Part shown: positions 44,086 through 52,108 of the stretch, piece after piece
Layout: each line of letters begins with the position of its first letter
How positions within the stretch are numbered: position 1 is the stretch's first letter
Assembly (NCBI RefSeq): GCF_013761245.1
Contig: NZ_JACDUT010000003.1
Location: 1-64,000 of the forward strand
Direction: 5' to 3'
DNA: 64,000 bases
DNA from: Thermaerobacillus caldiproteolyticus
GTDB lineage: Bacteria; Bacillota; Bacilli; Bacillales; Anoxybacillaceae
Program-made: the position numbers and the translations under genes
The notes under the pieces: generated by a model
Database searches by the model: none
Told to the model about the DNA's origin: nothing
What the model saw: only the letters and a program-made list of their open reading frames with translations

Positions 44086-44117
44086 GGATATCTTGTACTG
44101 ATCAGTGCACGATATCC
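44086..44117. terminator. 32-base palindrome after drrB
   Basis: GGATATCTTGTACTGA and TCAGTGCACGATATCC pair over 16 positions with two G-U type changes and no loop. It lies four bases after the drrB stop but has no T run, so it may be a terminator relic or a protein-binding site. Confidence 0.5.
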
Positions 44118-44430
44118 CAGTTATAAAATAAGCTTTTACCGAAAAATTACGGAACCTTACTACTACTTGCAGAACTTTTAACAAATCATATAGTCTTCCA
44201 TAGTTTATATGTGTATCGGTTGTATACGGATGGCACATTGCAGAGAACGGTGAAAGATATAACATTTTATAATTTAATCCATATAAAAATCTTTAGAAAG
44301 ATCCAAAGCTAAAACTAAGCCTCATTTAGATCGTATATAAATAGTGGATTAAAGCATAAGATGGTGATTGTGATCCATAGCTCTTTTATTGACAGATTAG
44401 AGGCATGGAATATACCAAGAGAGGATAAAC
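44118..44430. other. Non-coding stretch after the drr genes
   Basis: About 310 bases with no supported gene. A 61-codon minus-strand frame at 44315-44500 has no ribosome site and no family resemblance. Confidence 0.5.
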
Positions 44431-44467
44431 AAAGACAGCCTAATACATGAAACTTTAGGCTGTCTTT
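44431..44467. terminator. Strong hairpin, probable terminator
   Basis: A perfect 13-bp stem, AAAGACAGCCTAA (44431-44443) / TTAGGCTGTCTTT (44455-44467). On the minus strand it lies just after the rlmA-like remnant and probably was its terminator; on the plus strand it could stop transcripts from drrAB. Confidence 0.7.
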
Positions 44468-44496
44468 CCGTTGTTCAACTATTATTCGAAAATCAT

Positions 44497-44735
44497 TCAT
44501 TTTTGTTTTTTTCCAAACAAAATGGTTAAATCAATGGTTATTTCAGCTGAATCCATTTTTAGAATCTTTTGTAGACGTTCCTCTGTTGCTCTCCAAGATA
44601 AGGGGGCATCTGAACCAAGTGTTCGATAAGTGTATGATCCAAAGTTACACTATAATGCACATGTTCAATGTCCCGAAGATCAAATTCCTTCAAATTCTTA
44701 CATAAGTTTGGCATTTATCATCTTTTTACTGCTTT
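44497..44735 (-). pseudogene. C-terminal remnant of an RlmA-type rRNA methyltransferase
   Basis: The minus strand encodes FDLRDIEHVHYSVTLDHTLI and EHLVQM, then after a one-base frame change PLSWRATEERLQKIL and ITIDLTILFGKKQK, then stop. This order (LLQMTPFAWRA followed by a DF-I-V-GRK end) is that of the 23S rRNA guanine-N1 methyltransferase family. The SAM-binding N-terminal part is absent; upstream lies a 121-bp palindrome. Identification by family memory. Confidence 0.65.
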
Positions 44736-44752
44736 TGGACATAAAAAACACC

Positions 44753-44873
44753 CCAATTCATTCGTAGTCGGTGAATGAAAAAAGGCGCAGCCAAATAAAC
44801 CCATACCATTTAAAAAATCGGATGGGGTTAAAAAATGGTCTGCACCTTACATTACCGTAGACGAATGAACTGG
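44753..44873. repeat. 121-bp near-palindromic element (MITE-like)
   Basis: The left end CCAATTCATTCGTAGTCGGT is matched in inverted form by ACCGTAGACGAATGAACTGG on the right, and the similarity continues inward (AAGGCGCAG against CTGCACCTT). The centre also folds (AACCCAT...ATGGGGTT). It contains no gene. A miniature inverted-repeat element or a large RNA hairpin are both possible. It truncates the rlmA-like remnant. Confidence 0.6.
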
Positions 44874-45118
44874 ATGATCATACGAATTACCTTCTCCTGT
44901 AACAAAAATTAAAAAAGGGGAATAATTCTATTCTATTAGAACAAAAATCAAAGAGTATATAAATAATTTAATATTACCCTTAAAATTAGTATCCTTCTGT
45001 TTCTCTACAATTTTCTTGCTCAGCCATATCATAAGTAAATGAGTTTTTTGCATAATATCGAATCGATGAGTGGGAATCTTAACATAAATGGCCGTTCCTG
45101 GTTGCGTAATCAAAATCA
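44874..45118. other. AT-rich stretch without supported gene
   Basis: A minus-strand frame at 44928-45119 (63 codons) lacks a ribosome site and family resemblance. Nothing else was recognised. Confidence 0.45.
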
Positions 45119-45159
45119 AGACAAAAGGAGTGGTACCTAAGGCTCCACTCCTTTTGTCT
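45119..45159. terminator. Strong hairpin, probable terminator
   Basis: A perfect 15-bp stem, AGACAAAAGGAGTGG (45119-45133) / CCACTCCTTTTGTCT (45145-45159), with an 11-base loop. It has no long T run and may act in either direction. Confidence 0.65.
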
Positions 45160-45169
45160 ACTTATCGTG

Positions 45170-45244
45170 TGGGAGGATCGAGCTTTTCATGTGTTTGACC
45201 GTGACAAAATTGAGGCTTTTCTGCACACGCTAAAAGAGGTCTAA
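45170..45244 (+). pseudogene. C-terminal fragment of an unidentified gene
   Basis: A 24-codon coding-like tail reading WEDRAFHVFDRDKIEAFLHT and ending LKEV-stop lies 24 bases ahead of the brxC remnant, on the same strand. The style suggests the end of a small regulator or enzyme, cut off by the hairpin at 45119-45159. No family was assigned. Confidence 0.35.
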
Positions 45245-45267
45245 ATAATTAAGGCGGGTAAAAAATC

Positions 45268-45593
45268 ATGTCCATCAAACAACTCCATACTATAGAAGAC
45301 TTGCATCAATTTGTTCAACAACCGGGCCAATAACTGTTTTTTAAACACAGCACCAGTTGTCCGATCAGTGCTAAAGCCTATGAGGAATTTCAAGCATTCG
45401 TGAAGGAAACGGACACTCCTGCTGCTGTAGTCCTGATGATTGAAGATCGCCCTGTTTCCAACAAATTGCAGAGGAATTTGGAATTAAGCATGAATCTCCG
45501 CAAATTTTTCTTTTGGAGGATGGAAAAGTACGCTGGAATGCTTCCCACTGGAAGATCACCCGGGAGTCTACCAAGGAGGCGCTAACCCAATGA
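45268..45593 (+). pseudogene. brxC: Broken bacillithiol-redox protein BrxC (YtxJ)
   Basis: The full gene can be followed: MSIKQLHTIEDLHQFVQQPG, a TAA stop at 45331-45333, LFKHST-like FFKHSTSCPISAKAYEEF, VLMIEDRPVSN, then a one-base loss in an A run near 45463, then IAEEFGIKHESPQIFLLEDG and KVRWNASHWKITREST to the stop. KHSTSCPIS is the BrxC active-site motif (TCPIS). GGCGGG lies upstream. With a stop and a frameshift it should be non-functional; the A-run change alone could be a sequencing error, but the stop is a separate lesion. Confidence 0.85.
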
Positions 45594-45756
45594 ACAAACA
45601 AGTAATCGTCTATTCTGTACAGGGCTGCAATGAGTGCAACAAGGAAGTGGAAAAGTTTGGGTTTATAGTAGTGCCTGTAACTGTCGTAGCAGATCAAGCG
45701 GTAAAAGGGTTTAATCCTGCTGAACTAAAAAACTGATAGAAATAGTAAAAGAGTAG
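45590..45756 (+). pseudogene. Deleted glutaredoxin-like (NrdH-type) gene
   Basis: The start overlaps the brxC remnant as ATGA. It reads MNKQVIVYSVQGCNECN, then jumps directly to KEVEKFGFIVVPVTVVADQA and VKGFNPAEL. The CNEC pair is the redox motif, and the VPVT cis-Pro region is kept, but about 25 residues between them are missing. A further one-base loss in an A run before the end makes a premature stop at 45734; the ancestral end KLIEIVKE-stop is readable to 45756. Confidence 0.75.
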
Positions 45757-45784
45757 AAACCGTGACCAAAAAAGTCACGGTTTT
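45757..45784 (+). terminator. Terminator of the brxC-glutaredoxin unit
   Basis: AAACCGTGAC / GTCACGGTTT with a 7-base loop ends in TTTT, right after the ancestral stop codon. Confidence 0.85.
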
Positions 45785-46130
45785 AAACTTATCCTTAACA
45801 TCCAGTTGAAAGGGCTCCTGACTCTTTGTTATCAAATTTACTGGTATTTACAATCATTTATGATCATCTCTTTTTGTAACATTTATATGGAATATAAAAG
45901 TAAATGATTGTATAGATGAATTAAATGAAAAGCGTTTTTATCAGAGAGTATTGATTTATATGAGTTTATAGAAGAGTAGCTTGAAGGAATGAAAGAGGAC
46001 AAAATTAAGGCTTTTATAATTTCCTAATAAAGATACATCTATTGTTGAGATAGATATATTAATCAGAGATTTAAGAGCAGAATTAGAAAAATACAAGTAA
46101 ATCGTTTTTGAACGTAATTTAACGTAACGA
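45785..46130. other. Decayed stretch with a coding-like tail
   Basis: About 345 bases without an intact gene. Near 46038-46100 the plus strand reads TSIVEIDILIRDLRAELEKY followed by a stop, which looks like the end of a lost protein; no family was recognised. Confidence 0.4.
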
Positions 46131-46158
46131 AGACCACCTCCATCAAATGAAGTGGTCT
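46131..46158. terminator. Hairpin between decayed region and oxdC-like gene
   Basis: AGACCAC (46131-46137) pairs with GTGGTCT (46152-46158). It lies about 90 bases past the oxdC-like stop on the minus strand; the downstream T content is modest. Confidence 0.5.
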
Positions 46159-46249
46159 AATATTTTAATAGAAATATATACTTTTACCATAAGTAATGAC
46201 ATGTTTTTAGGAAACAGTAAATAGACCGAGCGAGAGCACAAAGTAATTA

Positions 46250-47458
46250 TCAGCTGTTTAGGTGTTTTTCTACTTGACGTTGGATACCAGCGTATTTGAC
46301 GACCGGCCATTTTTCCTTCCGCAGCGCGTTCATCAGTTCTGGTCCTACATGCAAGTTGCTCTCTACCAGCTCCCGAGGAGTCAGCGCCATCCACTGGTTC
46401 AGCGACACGTCGGCGAAACGGTCACTCTTGAATATCTCCAAAAACCACAGACTTTGGTCACCGGTGTTTTGGATATAGTGCCCGAAGGCGAACGGTACGT
46501 ATCCTACATCACCAGCCCGAAAATTGAAAGTTCGGGCCTTGCCATTCGCTGCAAACACCGTCATACGCGCCGTACCCGTGAGGTAATACTGCCACTCGTC
46601 ATTATTCGGGTGCCAATGCATTTCCCTCATTCCACCTGGCTTGACTTCTACCAACGCCGCCGCAACTGTAGTCGAAATGGGAAAGTTAGTGGAATCGACT
46701 ATGCGCACCGTCCCGCCCGGAGTTATGATCGGTTCCTGTGCAAGCAGCCGATGTGTGAAGTTCTTTGGAACAGTACCGTAAGGATCCGGTACCTTTTGAC
46801 TTTCCAGCGAACCGGGCACCTTTGATTGGAAAATGTATCGCTGTTTCGTCGGGATGTGGGCAAAGGCGCTTTCCGGTACGCCGAAATTTGCCGCCAGCAC
46901 GTCTTTAGGTGTGCGCGCGAACCAATCGGAGATGGAGAAGGTGTCGAGGTCGGAGAAGTTGCCGTCGTCGAAGACGAGCAGAAACTCGCAGCCTTCCTCC
47001 AACCCTTGAATCGAGTGTGGAATGCCAGGGGGAAAGTACCACAGATCTCCCTTGCCGACATCGGCTATAAAGTTCCGCCCGTTCTGGTCGATCGCGGTGA
47101 TGCGTGCCCGGCCCAAAATCATGAAGGCCCATTCCGCTTGCTTGTGCCAATGCAACTCACGTACACCGCCCGGCGTCAGGCGCATGTTCACACCCGCAAG
47201 TGTTGTCGCGACCGGAAGCTGTCTAACCGTCACTTCCCGTGACCAGCCGCCGTGATTTAACTGCATATTGGTGTCGGAGAAAGAGAATTTCAAGTTGGGG
47301 ATCGTTCCGGCGTCGGTGGCCGGCGGAACGAGCATATCGGGGTTTTCAAGGTCTCGCATGACGTCCCGCGGACCGAAATCGGTCGCACCAGCACCATCAT
47401 CTCTTATAGGCTGCGGCACATTTCCATACGCAGGTTGATTTCGGGTTCGATTATCCAT
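46250..47458 (-). CDS. Bicupin oxalate decarboxylase-like protein
   Basis: A 402-residue manganese bicupin of the OxdC family, which converts oxalate to formate and CO2. Cupin 1 has [16 protein letters not shown] and GIPHSIQG; cupin 2 has [17 protein letters not shown] and FGHYIQN, so both His3-Glu metal sets are present. The lid loop of cupin 1, SENS in B. subtilis OxdC, reads SDLD here, replacing the key Glu by Asp. No signal peptide is seen. GGAG lies eight bases upstream of the ATG. The composition is richer in G+C than the core, and the gene stands alone in the island. Oxalate as substrate is likely but not proven. Confidence 0.88.
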   Translation of the reverse strand: MDNRTRNQPAYGNVPQPIRDDGAGATDFGPRDVMRDLENPDMLVPPATDAGTIPNLKFSFSDTNMQLNHGGWSREVTVRQLPVATTLAGVNMRLTPGGVRELHWHKQAEWAFMILGRARITAIDQNGRNFIADVGKGDLWYFPPGIPHSIQGLEEGCEFLLVFDDGNFSDLDTFSISDWFARTPKDVLAANFGVPESAFAHIPTKQRYIFQSKVPGSLESQKVPDPYGTVPKNFTHRLLAQEPIITPGGTVRIVDSTNFPISTTVAAALVEVKPGGMREMHWHPNNDEWQYYLTGTARMTVFAANGKARTFNFRAGDVGYVPFAFGHYIQNTGDQSLWFLEIFKSDRFADVSLNQWMALTPRELVESNLHVGPELMNALRKEKWPVVKYAGIQRQVEKHLNS

Positions 47459-47676
47459 GAAACACGCTCCTTTTTCTTAGATCATACAGTGAGTATTCAT
47501 ATTGGATTTTATGATGACTTTGACATGTGTATGTCAGACGGTATCTATTAAAAGTCCGATTTTTAATTAGAGAGGCAGGAATATATCATTTTCGCGTAGC
47601 GGCGAAGAAAAGTATTTTCTCTTATAACCTGAAGATGTAACGAATAGACGAATGACTAGGGGAGGAATGGAGAGAA
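47459..47676. other. Intergenic stretch ahead of the oxdC-like gene
   Basis: Should contain the oxdC-like promoter on the minus strand, but no clear -35/-10 pair was found. A small inverted repeat, TTCGC / GCGAA, lies near 47595. Confidence 0.4.
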
Positions 47677-47829
47677 TTGTTGAAAGCGATAAACGAACAG
47701 AAGAAGGAACTGGTTAGAGATATTATAATAGAGGCCGAATCAAATCGAAGAGATATTAAACAGATATCTTTTTTGTTCAACTACCGACGGTACTACTTAG
47801 TAAAACGCGGTGAACCGTACCACAAATAG
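47677..47829 (+). CDS. Short ORF ending in the rlmH C-terminal sequence
   Basis: A 50-residue frame beginning at TTG (47677) with GGGGAGG about 11 bases ahead. It reads LLKAINEQKKELVRDIIIEA through ...NYRRYYLV and ends KRGEPYHK-stop, the same last residues as RlmH. The first part resembles no family I know and is rich in charged residues. It is best explained as a junction product in which foreign sequence meets the duplicated rlmH 3' end; whether it is translated is unknown. Confidence 0.35.
   Translation: MLKAINEQKKELVRDIIIEAESNRRDIKQISFLFNYRRYYLVKRGEPYHK
47809..47828 (+). repeat. Candidate att repeat, right copy
   Basis: GGTGAACCGTACCACAAATA differs from the rlmH 3' end at 41481-41500 only at two third-codon positions. 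Proposed right attachment site of the island. Confidence 0.55.
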
Positions 47830-47866
47830 TGAGAAAACAAAAGTTTGAAGTGAGTAATTAAATATG

Positions 47867-47907
47867 AAACAGAGGCTTGTTGTAGATTGACAAGCCTCTG
47901 TTTTAAT
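47867..47907 (+). terminator. Terminator right of the att copy
   Basis: A perfect 14-bp stem, AAACAGAGGCTTGT / ACAAGCCTCTGTTT, with a 9-base loop runs into TTTTAATT. It may be the original rlmH terminator, displaced by the insertion. Confidence 0.9.
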
Positions 47908-48047
47908 TAGTATTCAACATTTAAGCGTTTGTATGAAGCATTACTTTGTATTAAATCTAGTTAAAAATAAAGAGGGAGATGCGCTTTGCATCCACCAATG
48001 ATAAGCATGGTGTTCGTTAGCGATGACAATGATCTGTTACGATCCTG

Positions 48048-49328
48048 TCATTTGATACGCATCGCTCGAAGGATGACATCGTGTATATGTGTATTTTCAT
48101 AGATTCCTGTTAATTTCTCAGCTCCTGGGCCCATGGCTGTTAAAGGCACATCAGTACCTGTATGGCCGGATGTTGTCCAATCTAGGACAAAGTTCTGATC
48201 GGAATGGGCGATAGGAAATGGACCGTCCTCAGATGAGGTTGTTTTTCCATCACCGGATTCATCAGAGTCGTTCACGGTTTCAACCGTAAGTCCACCACAA
48301 TCATGGTCAGCTAGGACGATGACAAGTGTATCAGGATGTTGCTTCGCATAGGCTTTCCCTACAGCTACCGCTTGGTCAAATTGTTGACCGGCTTTAATAG
48401 TTAAGGCGGCATTGTTTTCATGGCTCATTTCATCGATCGCTTCCTCTTCAACTAGAAGGAAAAATCCTTTTTTGTTTTTGGACAAAATGTCGATCGCTTT
48501 TTTGGTCATGTCAGGCAGTGATACCACCGGGTCGTAGATGTCTCCTTCTCCTTCTGGACGTTGCTGAAACATTTCTTCATTGGCAAACAAGCCAAGGAGT
48601 TTGTTAGATTTTGCCCGTTTCAATTCATCAGCATTGCTGACATACGTATAGCCTAATTGTTTGGCTTTGTCGACGAGGTTGCCGTTTGTTCCTTTGCTCG
48701 CTTCTGTTGGATCTTCAGCGGGATGGTCAGGGTATTTTCCCGGATTTTCAGTTGGATACCAATAATCTTCCCCACCCCCTAAAATCACATCGACTTTACT
48801 GTTTTCGAGATATTGTTTGGCAATATCACTTTGTGATGAGCGGTTTGCCACATGAGATGCAAACGCGGCAGGAGTAGCATCGGTTACTTGACTCGTTGTG
48901 ACGATCCCCGTTGCTTTTCCCGCCTCTTTCGCTTGTTCTAAGACGGTTTTAACAGGTTTTCCGTTCAGATCGACACCGATGGCCCCATTATACGATTTTA
49001 CTCCTGTAGCAATCGCAGTAGCGGCGGCGGCTGAATCGGTGACAAACGATTTTGGATCCGCTGAATTTGTATGGACGATTCCGGCATAAGGCATGTCATC
49101 CATTTCCAACTTTCCATTAAGTCCTTTGGCCGCCAGCCGAATGGCGTCACGATGGGCTGCTCCCATTCCGTCCCCGACAAACACAATTACATTTTTGGCT
49201 TTTCCCTGAATAGGAGAAGATTGATTCGGCGTGTCATTGTTGAAAAAAGCAAATGTTGTGACAGCTCCAGAAACAGTTAGCGCCACACCTAACGTTAATC
49301 CTATGATCCGATGCTTTTTTTGGCTCAT
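48048..49328 (-). CDS. Secreted alkaline phosphatase
   Basis: A 426-residue PhoA-superfamily phosphomonoesterase. The N-terminal signal peptide (KKHRIIGLTLGVALTVSGAV) suggests export. Metal and active-site motifs: VFVGDGMG, the nucleophile Ser in VTDSAAAATAIATG, EEEAIDEMSHEN, LADHDCGGL and TSGHTGTDVPL. The ATG at 49328 follows AAAGGAG by eight bases; a GTG at 49337 overlaps that site. It would release phosphate from organic esters outside the cell; a Pho-type control is expected, but no Pho box was assigned. It is isolated from its neighbours. Confidence 0.93.
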   Translation of the reverse strand: MSQKKHRIIGLTLGVALTVSGAVTTFAFFNNDTPNQSSPIQGKAKNVIVFVGDGMGAAHRDAIRLAAKGLNGKLEMDDMPYAGIVHTNSADPKSFVTDSAAAATAIATGVKSYNGAIGVDLNGKPVKTVLEQAKEAGKATGIVTTSQVTDATPAAFASHVANRSSQSDIAKQYLENSKVDVILGGGEDYWYPTENPGKYPDHPAEDPTEASKGTNGNLVDKAKQLGYTYVSNADELKRAKSNKLLGLFANEEMFQQRPEGEGDIYDPVVSLPDMTKKAIDILSKNKKGFFLLVEEEAIDEMSHENNAALTIKAGQQFDQAVAVGKAYAKQHPDTLVIVLADHDCGGLTVETVNDSDESGDGKTTSSEDGPFPIAHSDQNFVLDWTTSGHTGTDVPLTAMGPGAEKLTGIYENTHIHDVILRAMRIK

Positions 49329-49573
49329 TTTTGACACTCCTTTGACTTGTTTTTACAATCATCATGATAAAATAAAATTTTTAAGGGACTATTAAGAGGA
49401 TGTAATTAATGTGAAAATTTTCAGTATATAATGAGAACAATGATAAAACGAACAAAAAATATATATTTCCATATGATGAGTGCGATTTTCCGTAAGAGGA
49501 TAGTTAGGATTCATTTAATGTTTTGGTAGCATAGTAGCTTTCAGCATAAATGAAAATGAGGGAGGGAATGAAG

Positions 49574-50695
49574 TTGCAATGGTTTACCCCAAAATTAGCT
49601 CAAAAAATCGTTGATCGCACGATGAAAATTTTAGGAAAAAATATTAATGTGATGGATCGTAATGGCGTAATTATTGGTTCTGGAGATCGAAGTAGGATCG
49701 GCCATACTCACGATGGAGCCTTATTAGCATTAAAGGAAAACCGGACGATTGAAATTGATGAGCAAAGTGTGAATCAGTTGAAAGGTGTCAAAATGGGAGT
49801 AAACTTGCCGATTCATTTTTTAGGGGAAACAGTAGGCGTTATTGGAATTACAGGTGATCCAAATGATATTCGGGAATACGCGGAACTAGTAAAAATGGCT
49901 GCTGAGATGGTATTGCAACAATCATTCTTTTTAGAACAAGTTCAATGGAAGCAGCGGTTAAAAGAAGATCTAGTCAATCAACTTATTTATGACGACTATG
50001 TAGATGAATCATCATTCCTTGAGCGGGCGAAGACGTTTGGTGTCAATCTGTCCCTTCCTCGGCTCGTCATCGTGGTGGAAATCCCTCATGAACAGATTCA
50101 GTATGTGAACCAACAGTTGCTTCGAACGCTTACATATGAATTAGCAACAGAGGATTTGGCTGCCTTCACATACTCCTCGGAAATCGTTGTGCTTAAATCT
50201 ATTGTCAATGAAGAAAGAGATATTGGTGACATCATCGGTAAAATGGAAAGAATTTTACAAAAAGTGACGAACGGAAAAGCAGGGATTGGTCCGTGCTGTT
50301 CAAAAATCCCAGCGATTAAACAATCATATGAACTGGCCAAACAAGCCGTAACGGTGGGGAGGAAAATGGATCCAGAACGTTACGTATATCATTATAAAGA
50401 GGTTGAGTTTGAAATTTTATTATCGGAAATGGGGCAGTTACCTCTTGCGGGAAGCGCGTTTGAATTTTATGAGCAGCTTCTTGAACACGATGAAACCGGT
50501 GAATTGCAGGAGACGTTACATGTTTATATTCAAGAAAAGGGAGAACTGAATAAGACGGCCAGCAAACTATTTGTTCATCGCAATACGCTGCGTTATCGGT
50601 TCGAAAAAATTCAGAAAATCACTGGAAAAGACCCTCACAATATCAAGGATTTGCTTCAGCTATATACAGCGCTTATTGTTCATCAGCTTCGTTAG
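49574..50695 (+). CDS. CdaR-family transcriptional regulator (sugar diacid/glycerate)
   Basis: A 373-residue activator of the CdaR type, which senses sugar diacids or glycerate. The N-terminal diacid-recognition domain has LAQKIVDRTMKILGKNINVM and GVNLPIHFLGETVGVIGITG. The C-terminal PucR-like HTH has LNKTASKLFVHRNTLRYRFE. The TTG at 49574 is preferred because GGAGGG lies seven bases ahead; an ATG at 49568 is too close to it, and one at 49550 has no site. It leads the operon with the permease and glycerate kinase, which it probably controls. Confidence 0.9.
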   Translation: MQWFTPKLAQKIVDRTMKILGKNINVMDRNGVIIGSGDRSRIGHTHDGALLALKENRTIEIDEQSVNQLKGVKMGVNLPIHFLGETVGVIGITGDPNDIREYAELVKMAAEMVLQQSFFLEQVQWKQRLKEDLVNQLIYDDYVDESSFLERAKTFGVNLSLPRLVIVVEIPHEQIQYVNQQLLRTLTYELATEDLAAFTYSSEIVVLKSIVNEERDIGDIIGKMERILQKVTNGKAGIGPCCSKIPAIKQSYELAKQAVTVGRKMDPERYVYHYKEVEFEILLSEMGQLPLAGSAFEFYEQLLEHDETGELQETLHVYIQEKGELNKTASKLFVHRNTLRYRFEKIQKITGKDPHNIKDLLQLYTALIVHQLR

Positions 50696-50815
50696 TAATT
50701 TGTGCATTTGCACAATAAATAGTGGAACGATCGCTTCATAAATTCGTTTTGTTTCACAATGAAATTATTATGGATAGCGCTTACGATAAAAATAAGCAAA
50801 GGGGGGGCTTGGATC

Positions 50816-52090
50816 GTGGATATTCAAGTAAGCGCTTTAGGAGCGATCGTCGCATTAGTTATTGCGATCATACTCATTTTACGAAGAGTTTCACCTGCTT
50901 ACGGGATGATTGCAGGTGCTTTCATTGGTGGAATCGTAGGTGGGATAGATGTAACAAATACTGTCAATATCATGATGGAAGGAGCCAAAGAAATGATCCC
51001 TGCTGTGCTGCGCATTTTAGCTGCAGGGGTGCTAGCGGGGGTACTGATTGACTCTGGAGCAGCTGCGTCGATTGCAGAAACGATTGTACGGAAGCTCGGA
51101 GAAACACGAGCGCTACTTGCATTGGCTGTCGCAACGATGATTTTAACAGCGGTCGGAGTGTTTATTGATGTCGCGGTCATTACAGTTGCACCAATTGCGT
51201 TAGCGATTGCCAGCCGGACAAAATTATCGAAATCAGCGATTCTTTTGGCGATGATTGGTGGAGGGAAAGCAGGGAACATCATGTCGCCTAATCCGAATAC
51301 AATCGCTGCCTCGGACGCATTCCATGTCTCATTAACCTCGTTGATGGCAGCTGGGATTATCCCGGCTCTTTTCGGAATTGTTGTAATCTATTTTCTAGCG
51401 AAGCAACTCGTTCATAAAGGAGCACCAGTTGCGAATACGAGGAAAGCTACAGGCAATGAACATAAGGAATTGCCAACATTTTTAGCTGCGATCGTAGCTC
51501 CAATTGTAACGATTGTACTGTTGGCATTGCGTCCGGCATTTGATATTGCCATCGATCCGATGATTGCACTTCCTGTCGGTGGAATTGTGGGTGCGATTGC
51601 GATGAAACAAGCAAAGAATATCAATGACTATGCTGTTTCTGGCTTATCGAAAATGTCCGGCGTCGCCATTATGTTGTTAGGAACGGGAACGTTAGCAGGG
51701 GTTATTGCGAACTCATCGCTGAAAAATGTGATCATTAGCGGATTAGCTCATTCGGGATTGCCGGCGTATTTATTAGCGCCAATTTCAGGTATCTTCATGT
51801 CCGGGGCTACCGCTTCAACAACAGCAGGAACGGCGGTTGCCAGCAGCGTGTTTGGAGCAACGATCATTGGTTTAGATGTTTCCGCGCTAGCCGGAGCAGC
51901 AATGGTTCATGCTGGTGCTACGGTGTTGGATCATTTGCCTCACGGAAGCTTTTTCCATGCTACAGCTGGGAGTGTTCATATGGAAATCAAAGAACGTCTC
52001 AAACTCATTCCATATGAATCGCTTGTAGGGATGACGTTAACTGTTATATCGACATTAATTTTTGGAGTATTTCAGTTTTTTGGATCATAG
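50816..52090 (+). CDS. GntP-family permease (gluconate/glycerate)
   Basis: A 424-residue integral membrane transporter of the GntP family with about 12 helices and the conserved blocks GGGKAGNIMSPNPNTIAASD and SGATASTTAGTAVASSVFG. The GTG at 50816 is chosen because GGGGGG lies about eight bases upstream and the protein then starts at the first helix. Placement between a CdaR-type regulator and glycerate kinase points to glycerate or a related hydroxy acid as substrate. Confidence 0.92.
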   Translation: MDIQVSALGAIVALVIAIILILRRVSPAYGMIAGAFIGGIVGGIDVTNTVNIMMEGAKEMIPAVLRILAAGVLAGVLIDSGAAASIAETIVRKLGETRALLALAVATMILTAVGVFIDVAVITVAPIALAIASRTKLSKSAILLAMIGGGKAGNIMSPNPNTIAASDAFHVSLTSLMAAGIIPALFGIVVIYFLAKQLVHKGAPVANTRKATGNEHKELPTFLAAIVAPIVTIVLLALRPAFDIAIDPMIALPVGGIVGAIAMKQAKNINDYAVSGLSKMSGVAIMLLGTGTLAGVIANSSLKNVIISGLAHSGLPAYLLAPISGIFMSGATASTTAGTAVASSVFGATIIGLDVSALAGAAMVHAGATVLDHLPHGSFFHATAGSVHMEIKERLKLIPYESLVGMTLTVISTLIFGVFQFFGS

Positions 52091-52108
52091 AGAAATGGAG
52101 ATGGAACG

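Larger units (their letters stand above)
41482..47828. mobile_element. Candidate integrated island at the 3' end of rlmH
   Basis: The interval between the two copies of the rlmH 3' end holds only accessory content: G+C-richer drrAB and oxdC-like genes, four degraded genes, many hairpins and long non-coding stretches. Core genes run densely up to the left border. This resembles an SCC-type insertion, but no serine or tyrosine recombinase is visible, so it would be a defective or cargo-only remnant. The element is inferred from the repeat and composition. Confidence 0.45.

Noticed and set aside
44315-44500. 61-codon minus-strand ORF as a gene
   Set aside because: No ribosome site, overlaps a perfect terminator hairpin, and no family resemblance.
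44928-45119. 63-codon minus-strand ORF as a gene
   Set aside because: No ribosome site or recognisable domain; located in decayed AT-rich sequence.
41502-47808. A ccr-type recombinase gene in the island
   Set aside because: Looked for long serine- or tyrosine-recombinase frames on both strands; none is present, so the SCC comparison rests on the insertion site only.
49338-49573. Pho box upstream of the phosphatase gene
   Set aside because: No convincing pair of PhoP-type repeats with the proper spacing was visible in this gap.
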